From: JBCCMQ01 sp039026235
GTDB lineage: Bacteria; Pseudomonadota; Alphaproteobacteria; Rhodobacterales; Rhodobacteraceae
NCBI GenBank assembly: GCA_039026235.1
Contig: JBCCMQ010000010.1
Coordinates: 62,001 to 126,000 of the forward strand
Length of the DNA: 64,000 bases
Direction: 5' to 3'
Shown here: piece after piece, positions 45,946 through 54,586 of the stretch
Layout of the letters: every line of letters begins with the position of its first letter
How positions within the stretch are numbered: the stretch's first letter is position 1
Translations under genes and position numbers: made by a program
The notes under the pieces: model-generated
Databases searched by the model: none
What the model saw: only the letters and a program-made list of their open reading frames with translations
Told to the model about the DNA's origin: nothing

Positions 45946-46863
45946 TCAGTCCCCGAGCGGTTGTGATCCAGTTCGGCCGTGATACGCGGTGAGCGAGGCA
46001 CGTATCCTTCGAAGGTTCTCTTTCGTTGAATCGGCGTTCGACTGCGCGACCAGCTTCGCCAGGGTGTCCAGCACCACCAGGAATGCGTAGCGCGAGGCTG
46101 TGGGCTTGAAGATGTCAGGATCCTCTGGCAGCTCGAAATCAAGCGAAATGTCACAAAGCTCTGCCAGCGCCGTGCCGGTCTTTGTAAGGCATATCGTATT
46201 TGCGCCGTAGCCAGAGGCAATGCGTGCGGCGGCGACAATTGCATCCGCTTCTCCACTGGAAGAAATTGCCAGAAGCACATCGCCCTTGCCGAGTGTCGCC
46301 GAGCGCATCTGGATAACGTAGCTGTCGCTGAGCGCCTTAGCCGACAAACCAAGCCGGAAGAACCGGTTCTCTGCCTCATGGGCCAGCATCGACGATCCGC
46401 CACCAATCCCGACAATGACGAGGTTTCGGCACTCTGCGATCGCCGTTTGCGCGAGGCATAGCGCTTCATGATCCAGTTGCGTTCGCATGATGTTCGAGGC
46501 GGCAGAGAGTGCCGAAAGAACCTGATCCAACGCGTCGCTGCCCTGGCTTTCGCCAGATGTGTCCGCTTCGAGATACTGCAGGCTGACCGCCAGGTTCTGT
46601 GCGAGACGAAGCTTGAATTCGCGGTAACCTTCACACCCTAGCGTTCGGCAGAAACGGATGACTGTGGGCTTGCTGACCCCCGCGGCATCGGCAAGTTCGG
46701 CAATTGTCATTGTCGAAATGTCGTGCATGCGCGACTTTACGAAGTCCGCCACTTTCTGTTCCTGGGTGGCGAAGTTGCCATCCATGTTGCGCAGCGCTGA
46801 TATCACGTCGGACACGCGGATTCGGCCCCTTGTTTCAATGCTGTCCGAGATTTCTAGCGCCAT
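45946..46863 (-). CDS. MurR/RpiR family transcriptional regulator
   Basis: The product is 305 residues with an N-terminal HTH_6 domain (MTIAELADAAGVSKPTVIRF, RTLGCEGYREFKLRLAQNLA) and a SIS phosphosugar domain (LVIVGIGGGSSMLAHEAENR, LLAISSSGEADAIVAAARIA). It is divergent from the TRAP transporter, M81 and DSD1-type genes and probably controls them. Three related palindromes lie in the 174-base gap. A phosphorylated or keto ligand of the SIS domain is expected. Confidence 0.93.
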   Translation of the reverse strand: MALEISDSIETRGRIRVSDVISALRNMDGNFATQEQKVADFVKSRMHDISTMTIAELADAAGVSKPTVIRFCRTLGCEGYREFKLRLAQNLAVSLQYLEADTSGESQGSDALDQVLSALSAASNIMRTQLDHEALCLAQTAIAECRNLVIVGIGGGSSMLAHEAENRFFRLGLSAKALSDSYVIQMRSATLGKGDVLLAISSSGEADAIVAAARIASGYGANTICLTKTGTALAELCDISLDFELPEDPDIFKPTASRYAFLVVLDTLAKLVAQSNADSTKENLRRIRASLTAYHGRTGSQPLGD

Positions 46864-46882
46864 AGCCGATGATCCGATCCGT

Positions 46883-47019
46883 GTAACTCGGTTTCATCTA
46901 GATCGTCATTTTCCAAGAAAATCCAGTATTTGCTGGACAATACAGCTTCGTAATGGAACTAAGTAACATAATTATCTTGCATTCGGACTAAATTCCGAAA
47001 GAAGGTGTAACTCAGTTAC
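46883..47019. promoter_or_regulatory. Candidate RpiR operators, three GTAACTCAGTTAC-like palindromes
   Basis: A perfect 5-3-5 palindrome GTAACTCAGTTAC lies at 47007-47019, just upstream of the TRAP small permease. Imperfect copies are GTAACTCGGTTTC at 46883-46895, close to the regulator start, and GGAACTAAGTAAC at 46955-46967. Their presence between divergent regulator and target genes fits operators of the RpiR-type protein. The assignment is by position and symmetry only. Confidence 0.55.
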
Positions 47020-47037
47020 GTGAAGGCGGAAGGTTCT

Positions 47038-47544
47038 ATGCGCGACTGGGCTGCAACAATAAGCAATCGCCTGAACAAGGCGATTGAGGCCATCGTGGCC
47101 GTTTTGATGCTGCTTCTGGTGCTGGATGTCTGGCTGGGTGTGATCGACCGCTACTATTTCCACTGGCAGTTGCCTTGGCCCGAGGTGATCGCGCGATACC
47201 TGATGATCTGGGCGGCGATGCTTGCGGTTTCGTCGGGGATAGCGCGGCGCGAACACATCGGACTAACAGCGGCCATTGCAGCCCTTCCTGCCCCGGTGCG
47301 GCGTGTGCTTTTGATCGCGATGGACGTGCTGGCATTAGCGCTGTTTCTCTACGTCCTTTACTACGGCATCCCCTTTGCCCAAAGCGGTTCGCCGCGACAG
47401 GCGATGATCTTTGGGATGAGCCTGGCACCTTTCTATGCGGCCATTCCCGTGGCCGCTGCCATAGCCTCGGTTCAGATGGTTCTGGTCGTGCTGCGCGATC
47501 TTGGCGCCCATCTTGAACAAATCCCCGCAGAGGGCGATGTCTGA
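47038..47544 (+). CDS. TRAP transporter small permease (DctQ type)
   Basis: The product is 168 residues starting at the ATG at 47038 with GGAAGG upstream, four membrane segments, and the DctQ motif YFHWQLPWPEVIARYLMIWA followed by REHIGLTAAIAALP. TRAP transporters import organic acids, driven by the sodium gradient. The stop overlaps the large permease start (TGATG). Confidence 0.93.
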   Translation: MRDWAATISNRLNKAIEAIVAVLMLLLVLDVWLGVIDRYYFHWQLPWPEVIARYLMIWAAMLAVSSGIARREHIGLTAAIAALPAPVRRVLLIAMDVLALALFLYVLYYGIPFAQSGSPRQAMIFGMSLAPFYAAIPVAAAIASVQMVLVVLRDLGAHLEQIPAEGDV

Positions 47545-48827
47545 TGTGGGCTGGCGTTGCTTTTGTGCTTTTAATTATCTGTGGCATGCCGATTGGTTTT
47601 GCCATCGGCCTTGCCGGTGTCGTGGGCCTGATCGACATGGGTGGCACGCAGTTTCTTGCGATCGGGCCGTCGAAGATCTTCAACGGCCTGAACATCTTTC
47701 CCTTCCTTGCCATGCCGTTCTTCATACTGGCGGGCGAGATCATGAACGACATCGGCATCACGCAGCGCCTGGTCAAATTGGCACAGGTGCTGGTGGGGCG
47801 TTTCCGGGGCGGTCTTGCACATACGAACATGCTGGCCTCGGTGTTTTTTGCCGGGCTGACCGGATCGGCCACGGCTGACGCCGCCGCCTTCGGGCGGACA
47901 CTGGTGCCTGCGATGGTCAAGGAAGGCTACAAACGCGACTATGCCTGTGCTGTGACCGCCGCCGGGTCGATCATCGGGCCGACCATCCCGCCTTCGGGGC
48001 TGATGGTCGTCTATGGGTCCTTGATGGGCGTTTCTATCGCCGGGCTGTTTGCAGCGGGCATATTGCCGGGTCTGGTGATCTGTCTTGTCTGCATGGGTGT
48101 CATCGCCATCGGCGGCAACCGCGAGAACCTGCCCAAGGCCGTACGCGGTGCGACGCTTGGCGAAGTGTGGCGCACGTTCGTCAGTTCGCTGACCGCTCTG
48201 GCCATGCCGATCATCATCCTCGGCGGCATTCTGGGCGGTGTCGTCACCCCAACCGAAGCGGCTTCGATTGCAGTTGCCTACGCGGTTTTCATTGGGGTGT
48301 TCGTCTATCGCAGTCTGACGATAAGGGGCTTTTATGGGATGCTGGTGCGCACCGCCCGCATCACCGGCGTGATTTTTGTAATCATCGCCTTCGCGGGCAT
48401 TCTTGGCTGGTGGATGAGCTTCGAGCGCATTCCCCAAGCCATCGCCGAAACGGTGCTGAGCTTGAGTGACAATCGCTATGCGGTGATTGCCATCATTGTT
48501 GGCCTGTTGCTGGTGGTCGGCATGGTGATGGATATTACCGCAATCCTGATCATCCTTGCGCCCGTTCTAGTGCCATTGACCGAAAGCGTGGGGCTGGAGC
48601 CAATTCATGCCGGGATCATATTTGTTCTGGCGCTGAACATCTCGCTGATGACACCGCCTGTGGGCGCCTGTCTTTTCGTGCTGAGTTCGGTCACCGGCGA
48701 AAAACTTGAGCGCATCTCGATCAAGCTGTTCCCGTTCCTAATCGCCGAAATCGCCATCCTGTTCATCTTCGCATTCTGGGAAGACGCGGCTTTGCTCTTG
48801 CCCCGATACCTCGGCTTTGCCGGATAG
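47544..48827 (+). CDS. TRAP transporter large permease (DctM type)
   Basis: This 427-residue protein has about twelve membrane segments. The DctM signature includes FPFLAMPFFILAGEIMNDIG, AAGSIIGPTIPPSGLMVVYG and ALNISLMTPPVGACLFVLS. It follows the small permease with a TGATG overlap and precedes the binding protein gene by 33 bases. Confidence 0.95.
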   Translation: MWAGVAFVLLIICGMPIGFAIGLAGVVGLIDMGGTQFLAIGPSKIFNGLNIFPFLAMPFFILAGEIMNDIGITQRLVKLAQVLVGRFRGGLAHTNMLASVFFAGLTGSATADAAAFGRTLVPAMVKEGYKRDYACAVTAAGSIIGPTIPPSGLMVVYGSLMGVSIAGLFAAGILPGLVICLVCMGVIAIGGNRENLPKAVRGATLGEVWRTFVSSLTALAMPIIILGGILGGVVTPTEAASIAVAYAVFIGVFVYRSLTIRGFYGMLVRTARITGVIFVIIAFAGILGWWMSFERIPQAIAETVLSLSDNRYAVIAIIVGLLLVVGMVMDITAILIILAPVLVPLTESVGLEPIHAGIIFVLALNISLMTPPVGACLFVLSSVTGEKLERISIKLFPFLIAEIAILFIFAFWEDAALLLPRYLGFAG

Positions 48828-48860
48828 AAATCCAACCGAAAATTCAAAGGGAGACCAACC

Positions 48861-49901
48861 ATGAAAAAGATACTTGTAACATTGACGCTCGCGGCAACGC
48901 TGGCCGCCGGATCGGCCTTGGCCGACGGCGGGGTGATCAAGTTTGGCCACGACAACAAGACCGACCCGTTTGAAAACCCCGCACATGCCTGTACGGCAGT
49001 GTTCTCGAACTTGGTGACCTCGGGCACGAACGGAAGTGTGACTGTCGAGGTTTTCGGCTCGAACCAACTGGGTTCGGCGGCAGAGCACGTTCAGCAAATG
49101 CGCGACGGGATCATTCAGGCGACGCTGACATCGACCGGCGCACTGGCCAGCTATTACCCGCGCATCGACGTGTTGAACCTGCCCTTTGCGTTTTCGGGCA
49201 ATGCCTCGACCTATGAAGTGTTTGACGGCGATTTCGGCGCAGCCCTTGCTGCCGATATTGAAGCAACTCTTGGCGATGTCGTCGTTCTGGGCTTTCCGGA
49301 CACGGGCGGCTTCTTTGCGGTAACGAATTCGAAGCGCCCGATTGCCGATTTGGCCGATTTTGAGGGCATTCGTGTGCGCACGATGACCTTGCCGTCGCAT
49401 CAGACCATCATGCAGTCGCTGGGTGCCGAAGCCTATCCGCTAGCCTGGGGCGAGGTCTATTCGGGTCTGCAGACCGGCGTGATCGACGGACAGATGAACC
49501 CGGTGCCGATCATCTCGTTTGCCAACTTCTCGGAAGTTCAGAAGTATATGACGCTGACCAACCACCTGTTCTCGCCCTACACCTTCATGATAAACAAAGC
49601 TTTCTATGACAGCCTGTCTGATGCCGAACGCACCACCATCCACACCGCGGCCGAGAACTGTGTGGCAGCCAGCCGTGGTCTCAGCCGGATTATCGAAGCT
49701 TCGGATCGCGGTCTTGCCGGGCTGATGAGCAAGATGGAAGTGACAGCCCTGACCGACGAACAGCGCCAGGCGATGGCCGGTGCCGCGCAGCCGGCCTTCG
49801 AGGCGCATGTGAACGAAAACCTCGATGCCAAGGCGGTCGAGCTTTTGGTCACGTTCAAGGCAGCGGTCGATGCGGCAAACGCCAACACCTATCTCGACTG
49901 A
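48861..49901 (+). CDS. TRAP transporter solute-binding protein (DctP family)
   Basis: The 346-residue periplasmic protein has signal peptide LVTLTLAATLAAGSALA and AAAGGGAGA upstream of the ATG. Typical DctP features are the FGHDNKTDPF start, FGSNQLGSAAEHVQQMRDGI and the carboxylate-binding arginine region RVRTMTLPSHQTI. The last helix LVTFKAAVDAANANTYLD is normal. The ligand is unknown; the neighbours suggest an amino-acid- or peptide-derived carboxylate. Confidence 0.95.
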   Translation: MKKILVTLTLAATLAAGSALADGGVIKFGHDNKTDPFENPAHACTAVFSNLVTSGTNGSVTVEVFGSNQLGSAAEHVQQMRDGIIQATLTSTGALASYYPRIDVLNLPFAFSGNASTYEVFDGDFGAALAADIEATLGDVVVLGFPDTGGFFAVTNSKRPIADLADFEGIRVRTMTLPSHQTIMQSLGAEAYPLAWGEVYSGLQTGVIDGQMNPVPIISFANFSEVQKYMTLTNHLFSPYTFMINKAFYDSLSDAERTTIHTAAENCVAASRGLSRIIEASDRGLAGLMSKMEVTALTDEQRQAMAGAAQPAFEAHVNENLDAKAVELLVTFKAAVDAANANTYLD

Positions 49902-49908
49902 TCCTCCC

Positions 49909-49965
49909 GGACGGGTGGCTACCCCGTCCAAAATGCTCTGGCAGGCTCGATCGGCGGCCTGCCAG
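49909..49965 (+). terminator. Tandem hairpins after the TRAP binding protein gene
   Basis: Hairpin 1 is GGACGGG (49909-49915) with CCCGTCC (49923-49929), followed by AAAATG. Hairpin 2 is a perfect 9-base stem CTGGCAGGC (49938-49946) with GCCTGCCAG (49957-49965). No T-run follows either. They may attenuate or stabilise the mRNA between the transporter and the M81 gene. Confidence 0.5.
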
Positions 49966-49992
49966 ACCACCCAATGAACCGGACCTGACAGT

Positions 49993-51459
49993 ATGCGCGT
50001 GTTCTGTGCCTCGATTGCGACAGAGACCAACACCTTCTCGCCCCTGCGGACGGACTTTTCCGACTTTCTCCAAAGCTTCTATGCGCCGCCCGGGGAACAT
50101 CCCGAGACCCCGACGCTTTGCAGTGCCGTCTTTCCGGTCTTGCGTGCACGCGCCACGGCAGGCGAGATTGACCTGATCGAAGGCACCGCGACCTGGGCCG
50201 AACCCGGCGGACTGGTCAATGCAGAAACCTGGGCGCGGCTGAAGGGCGAGGTGTTGGACCAACTGCGCGCGGCGCTGCCAGTCGATGCCGTTGTCCTTGG
50301 ATTACACGGGGCCATGATCGCCCACGGATGCACCGACTGCGAGGGTGCGCTGATTGAAGAGGCGCGCCAGATCGCGGGCCCAAGAGCGACCATCGGTGTC
50401 ACATTCGACCCGCACAGTCACCTCAGCGACAAGCGTACTGAGAACGCCGATATCATCACGGTGTTCAAAGAGTTCCCGCACACCGACTTCGTGGAAACCG
50501 CCGAAGCCTGTGTCGACCTGACACTGCGCGCCGCGCGGGGTGAGATTGCACCGCAGATGCGTGTCTTCGATGTGCGCATGATCGACATTCTTCCAACCAG
50601 CCGCGAGCCAATGCGCGGCTTTGTTGACAAGCTGCGCACCATGGAGCGCAAGGACACCTCTTTGTCCCTGTCCATTATTCACGGGTTTATGGCGGGCGAT
50701 TCCCCTGATCTGGGCGCGAAGATTATAGCTATCACGGACGGCGACGCCGAAAGAGCCACGAAATTGGCACGGGATCTTGGGCTTGAGCTGTTTTCATTCC
50801 GGGGCCGCGCGACACCGGATTTTTTGCCCGCGCGAGAGGCACTGCTTTTGGCCGACAAGGCCGTCAAGGGACCCACCGTTGTCGCCGATGTCTGGGATAA
50901 TCCGGGCGGTGGCGTCGCGGGCGACGGTACGATCATGCTCAGAACAGCTTTGGAGGTCGGGCTGACCAACGCCGCCTTCGGCACGATCTGGGATCCGATG
51001 GCAGTGCGCCTGTGCCATGCCGCCGGAGAGGGCGCTCGTTTCCCATTGCGTTTTGGCGGCAAGACTTCGGCGACGGCAGGCGATCCCATCGACGCCGATG
51101 TTGACGTCATCAAACTAAAACGCGATGCGGTTCAAAGCTTTGGTGCCTCGGTCGTTCCTTTGGGAGATTGTGCAGTGATCCGCGTGGCCGGAATAGATGT
51201 CATTCTGAATTCCAATCGCGCACAGGCGTTTTCGCCCGATCTGTTTTCGAACCTGGGCATCGAGCCCCGCGAACGACAGGTTCTGGTGGTGAAATCCACA
51301 AACCATTTCCATGGCGCTTTTGCCTCGGTCGCCGCCGCCATCCTCTATGCGTCAGTGGACGGCCCCTACCCAAACGATCCGCGCAAGAACCACTACAAGG
51401 CCCTGAAGCGCGAGATTTGGCCCATAATAGATAACCCGCATGGGACGGAAGCCGCCTGA
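49993..51459 (+). CDS. M81 family metallopeptidase (MlrC-type)
   Basis: This 488-residue protein belongs to the M81/DUF1485 family, named for MlrC of microcystin degradation. It shows the N-terminal motif VFCASIATETNTFSPLRTDF, the metal site GLHGAMIAHG and TFDPHSHLSD (aspartate and histidine ligands), and the C-terminal DNPGGGVAGDGTIML. Members cleave or hydrolyse unusual amide bonds in diverse small molecules. The stop overlaps the next gene by one base (TGATG). Together with a TRAP importer it suggests uptake and cleavage of a peptide-like acid. Confidence 0.92.
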   Translation: MRVFCASIATETNTFSPLRTDFSDFLQSFYAPPGEHPETPTLCSAVFPVLRARATAGEIDLIEGTATWAEPGGLVNAETWARLKGEVLDQLRAALPVDAVVLGLHGAMIAHGCTDCEGALIEEARQIAGPRATIGVTFDPHSHLSDKRTENADIITVFKEFPHTDFVETAEACVDLTLRAARGEIAPQMRVFDVRMIDILPTSREPMRGFVDKLRTMERKDTSLSLSIIHGFMAGDSPDLGAKIIAITDGDAERATKLARDLGLELFSFRGRATPDFLPAREALLLADKAVKGPTVVADVWDNPGGGVAGDGTIMLRTALEVGLTNAAFGTIWDPMAVRLCHAAGEGARFPLRFGGKTSATAGDPIDADVDVIKLKRDAVQSFGASVVPLGDCAVIRVAGIDVILNSNRAQAFSPDLFSNLGIEPRERQVLVVKSTNHFHGAFASVAAAILYASVDGPYPNDPRKNHYKALKREIWPIIDNPHGTEAA

Positions 51460-52511
51460 TGTTTCCCGAAATCGACACTCCCGCTGTTCTTGTTGATCTT
51501 GACGTTGCCGAGGACAATATCGACCGCTTTCAATCCCATTGCGATGCGCATGGACTGTCCGTTCGCCCCCATATCAAGACCCACAAGCTGCCGACGCTGG
51601 CCAAACGGCAAATCAGCGCCGGAGCCGTCGGCATCACCTGCCAGAAGATCAGCGAAGCGGAAGCCATGATCGCCGAAGGCGGCGTCGAAGATGTTCTCTT
51701 GACCTACAACGTGCTTGGGGCGGCCAAGCTTGATCGCCTGAAGGCCCTGGCCAGTCGCGTCAGACTGACCGTGGTGGCGGATAATGACACCGTGATTGCG
51801 GGGCTCGCCGCCGCCTTTGCCGACACGCCGAAACCGCTTCGGGTGCTTGTCGAATGCGACACCGGTGCCGCGCGCTGCGGCGTCGCGACGCCAGAAGCGT
51901 CGTTGATCCTGGCGCGCCAGATCGCCGATGCTCCGGGTCTCACCTTTGCCGGGTTGATGACCTATCCGCCCGTCGGAAAGGAAGCTTCAGTGCAAAACTG
52001 GCTGAGCCGCGCCAAAGCTTTGATCGAGGCAGCGGGTCATCCAGTCGAGGTGATCTCGAACGGCGGGTCGCCAGGCATGTGGACGGCCGAGGCCGTCAGC
52101 GTTGCCACGGAATACCGGATCGGCACCTATGCCTATATGGACCGCTCGCTTGCCGAACGCGATGTTTGCGATTGGAGTGACTGCGCGCTGACCGTATTGT
52201 CCACCGTTATCTCGGTCCCCGTACCGGATCGCGCGGTGATCGACGCCGGGTCGAAGGTGCTGACGTCGGATTTGCTTGGGCTGGAAGGCCACGGGCATGT
52301 ATTGGGCCGGCCCGACATTCTGATTGCCGGGTTGTCCGAGGAACACGGCGTTCTTTCGGCAACCAACATTGGTCTGAAAGTTGGCGACAGGGTCCGGATT
52401 GTCCCGAACCACGCCTGCGTCGTGGCCAATATGCTGGACCATGTGGAACTGGTTCGGGGCGACGCGCATCTGAAGCGGGAGACGGTCGTCGCGCGCGGCC
52501 AAGTTTGGTAG
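51459..52511 (+). CDS. DSD1-type PLP enzyme (D-threonine aldolase / D-serine dehydratase-like)
   Basis: The product is 350 residues with an alanine-racemase-like N-terminal barrel. The PLP lysine is in VRPHIKTHKLPTLAKRQISA. The C-terminal metal site PNHACVVANMLDHVELV (His and Cys ligands) is diagnostic of the DSD1/D-threonine aldolase group. Members cleave D-3-hydroxyamino acids to glycine and aldehyde or dehydrate D-serine or 3-hydroxyaspartate. Its start overlaps the M81 gene stop, so the two act together, perhaps on a D-amino acid released by M81. Confidence 0.87.
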   Translation: MFPEIDTPAVLVDLDVAEDNIDRFQSHCDAHGLSVRPHIKTHKLPTLAKRQISAGAVGITCQKISEAEAMIAEGGVEDVLLTYNVLGAAKLDRLKALASRVRLTVVADNDTVIAGLAAAFADTPKPLRVLVECDTGAARCGVATPEASLILARQIADAPGLTFAGLMTYPPVGKEASVQNWLSRAKALIEAAGHPVEVISNGGSPGMWTAEAVSVATEYRIGTYAYMDRSLAERDVCDWSDCALTVLSTVISVPVPDRAVIDAGSKVLTSDLLGLEGHGHVLGRPDILIAGLSEEHGVLSATNIGLKVGDRVRIVPNHACVVANMLDHVELVRGDAHLKRETVVARGQVW

Positions 52512-52679
52512 AAAACATAAGCTGATACAGGAATTGAAACGAATATTGTTGCGAAATCCATGAACCGTAAATCCGTCGCAACCCATGCGATCCATCATTG
52601 GCTTGAATGCCATTACGCTTAGTGGACGCGCCTTCCGGTCGGCCAGTAGCTGGGGACTAGGGAAAAGAAAGGTCCTACT

Positions 52680-52976
52680 TCACCCGCGGATCCGCTCGAC
52701 AACAAGCATTGCGGCCTCTGAAAGGGGCGCACGGTGTGAAAGACCACCCTTCATGCGCTCGCTGGGTACGGTCCGAACGTCTTCGTCAATCTATGACCAG
52801 CGCGCGCCCCTGACTTCTCCGGAACGCCATGCTGTAAGTACGATTAACTCTAATGCCCGGGCCGCAACCGCGGTGCAATCAGAGAGTTCAGCCATGAATG
52901 GCGGAACTTCCTGCCAGGGCAACGCAGCAAGATGTACAGGCTGCCTCGTTATCGTATGCAGCGCGCGTTTCAATCC
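52680..52976 (-). pseudogene. P4-type tyrosine integrase fragment
   Basis: On the minus strand the frame reads LAALPWQEVPPFMAELSDCT, ALELIVLTAWRSGEVRGARW, then TAG at 52791-52793, then VRTVPSERMKGGLSHRAPLS. This is the catalytic core of P4-like integrases with its RSGEVRGARW motif (catalytic arginine). The N-terminus is cut off by the IS3 element and the C-terminus is lost as well. It is the remnant of an integrase that probably brought in the accessory region. Confidence 0.75.
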
Positions 52977-53010
52977 TGATCAGCCCCACCCGAGTGGTCC
53001 GGTTTGATTG

Positions 53011-53966
53011 TTAGTGCATGACCGGCCTCGGGTCCATCGGGACGCGTGTTTCCGGAGCCGGCGGGCGATAGCGCAGGGCGCTGTGTGGTCTCTTTGTGTT
53101 GTAGTGCTTTCTCCATTGTTCGATCAGGATCTGAGCCTCGCGCAGGTGTAGAAGATTTCTCCGTTGAGCAGTTCGTCCATTGCCCGGCAGGCGATTGCGG
53201 AGCAATCTGCCGAGAGGGGCGAAACCGGGCGTTGAAGCTTTCGCAGTATCCGTTCTCCCAGGGGGATCCCGGCTCGATGTAGGCGGTCTTGGCGCCAACC
53301 GCAGCAATCCAGTCCCGAACAGCCTGTGCCACGAACTCAGGACCGTTGTCGAACCGGATGTAGGCCGGGACGCCCCGCAGGATGAACAGGTCACTCAAGG
53401 CATCAATCACGTCACCTGAGTTCAGCTTCCGCTTCACCCGTATGGCCAGGCACTCCCGGCTATGTTCGTCGAGGATGTTCAGTGTGCGGAAGGCCTTTCC
53501 ATCATCGGTCCGGCAATGCACGAAGTCGTAGCTTCAGACGTGGTTGCGATACTCGGGCCGCAACCGGACACATGATCCCTCATTCAACCAGAGCCGTCCC
53601 TTCTTCGGTTGTTTCGCAGGCACTTTCAGCCCCTCACGCCGCCACAGGCGTTCGACACGCTTGTCGTTCACTTGCCAGCCTGCATCCCGCAGCAGGGCCG
53701 CGATCCGCCCCTCTCGGGACATCACTCCGTGATGTCCTGCCGGGCAGTGGATAACCGTAGCGGCCGTATTGGCGCGTCAGCTCAATCATGTCCGCGACCA
53801 GGCGCGCCTCGTCGGCTCGGCCTCTTGGCAACTTTCTCTGCGTGGAACGGTGCTGCCCCAGAACACGGCAAGCTCGCCGTTCCGACACCCTAAACTCACT
53901 GCACACATTATCTATGCATGCCCGGCGGCGAGCGGGGCTCAGAAGTTTCCCTTTGCGGCCTCCCAC
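53011..53966 (-). pseudogene. IS3-family transposase orfB, multiply disrupted
   Basis: Pieces of an rve integrase-core transposase are visible: SEFRVSERRACRVLGQHRST, VNDKRVERLWRREGLKVPAK, ILDEHSRECLAIRVKRKLN (after SYDFVHC), GVPAYIRFDNGPEFVAQAV and IEQWRKHYNTKRPHSALRYR. The DDE residues can be followed through DNGPEF and ENGYCESFNARF. Breaks are a frameshift near 53740, a tryptophan codon changed to TGA at 53534-53536, a 41-bp insertion at 53178-53218 and a missing base near 53145. Confidence 0.8.
53178..53218. repeat. 41-bp palindrome-bearing insertion inside the transposase
   Basis: Relative to intact IS3 orfB, 41 bases are inserted between the codons for FNARFR and DELLNGEIFY. The insert contains an imperfect palindrome: CGGCAG, GCG, ATTGC, a GGA loop, GCAAT, CTGCCG (53185-53212). 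It shifts the frame. It looks like a small palindromic repeat, perhaps of REP type. Confidence 0.6.
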
Positions 53967-54217
53967 AGGATGAGCTTGTCGAGGGCCAGATCCGAAACGG
54001 CGCGACGCAGCTGCTCGTTCTCTTTCTGCAACCGTTTTAGTTCCCTGAGTTGGTCGGTTCCCATCCCGCCATATTGCTTGCGCCAGCGGTCGTAGGTCTG
54101 CTCAGTTATGCGCACTTCGCGGATCGCATCCACGCGCTGCATTCCCTGACCGACAAGCACCTCAACCTGCCGTAACTTCGTGACAACCTCTTCCGGCTTG
54201 TGTCGCTTCTTTCCCAT
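53939..54217 (-). CDS. IS3-family transposase orfA
   Basis: The 92-residue helix-turn-helix protein reads KRHKPEEVVTKLRQVEVLVG, VRITEQTYDRWRKQYGGMGT and RELKRLQKENEQLRRAVSDL, the typical OrfA with a leucine-zipper-like end. It is intact, but the partner frame orfB is not, so no transposition is expected. Confidence 0.9.
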   Translation of the reverse strand: MGKKRHKPEEVVTKLRQVEVLVGQGMQRVDAIREVRITEQTYDRWRKQYGGMGTDQLRELKRLQKENEQLRRAVSDLALDKLILWEAAKGNF

Positions 54218-54273
54218 TCTGATCCTCCGTTTTCCTAAGCATAAAGGCGGACCACTTCATTGGGGGAGGATCA

Positions 54274-54544
54274 CCAACGTCCACGCGTTTCCGTCCGGAA
54301 ACCATCCCAACTGGGTCGCTGCGCTGAAGGACCTTGGGCAGATCGAAGGTCTGCGCGTGATCGGCGCAGGCCACGGCTTGCCCGCGGCCCCGGCGCGATT
54401 GACGATGCCGTTGCCTATTTGGACTTTCGCGAGGATGTGATCCAGAACAGCGCCGATGCGGAAAGCGCAATCTCAGCTATTCGGGCTGCCTATCCGGGCT
54501 ACGGCGCAAAGCGGCTTTTGTCATTTGTCAGCATGCGGTTCTGA
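54274..54544 (+). pseudogene. MBL-fold metallo-hydrolase, C-terminal fragment with frameshift
   Basis: Immediately at the IS end the plus strand reads NVHAFPSGNHPNWVAALKDL and GLRVIGAGHGLPAAP. After a one-base loss near 54391 it continues as DDAVAYLDFREDVIQNSADA and YPGYGAKRLLSFVSMRF. This is the end of a metallo-beta-lactamase-fold hydrolase (GAGHGLP includes a metal histidine). The N-terminal part is not on the other side of the IS, so the gene lost its front in a deletion. Confidence 0.75.
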
Positions 54545-54586
54545 CGGCGGCCGCAATGGACCAACAACTGTCTTGCGCCTAATCTA

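Larger units (their letters stand above)
52977..54273 (-). mobile_element. Decayed IS3-family insertion sequence, 1297 bp
   Basis: Terminal inverted repeats begin with TGATC at both ends: TGATCAGCCCCACCCGAGTG on the left and, on the opposite strand, TGATCCTCCCCCAATGAAGT on the right, then TGGTCCG. The two transposase frames orfA and orfB lie on the minus strand in normal order. I see no direct target repeat in the flanking bases (ATCC left, CCAA right), which suggests later rearrangement. orfB is broken at several points, so the element is probably inactive. Confidence 0.82.

Noticed and set aside
45774..46634. Minus-strand frame of 286 codons overlapping the RpiR gene
   Set aside because: It is the same strand but another frame of a gene with complete HTH and SIS domains. 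The text is Arg/Ser-rich without motifs.
51459..52511. Full beta-hydroxyaspartate cycle (BhcC for the DSD1-type gene)
   Set aside because: The partner genes bhcA, bhcB and bhcD are not adjacent, so the specific assignment is not supported; only the fold family is called.
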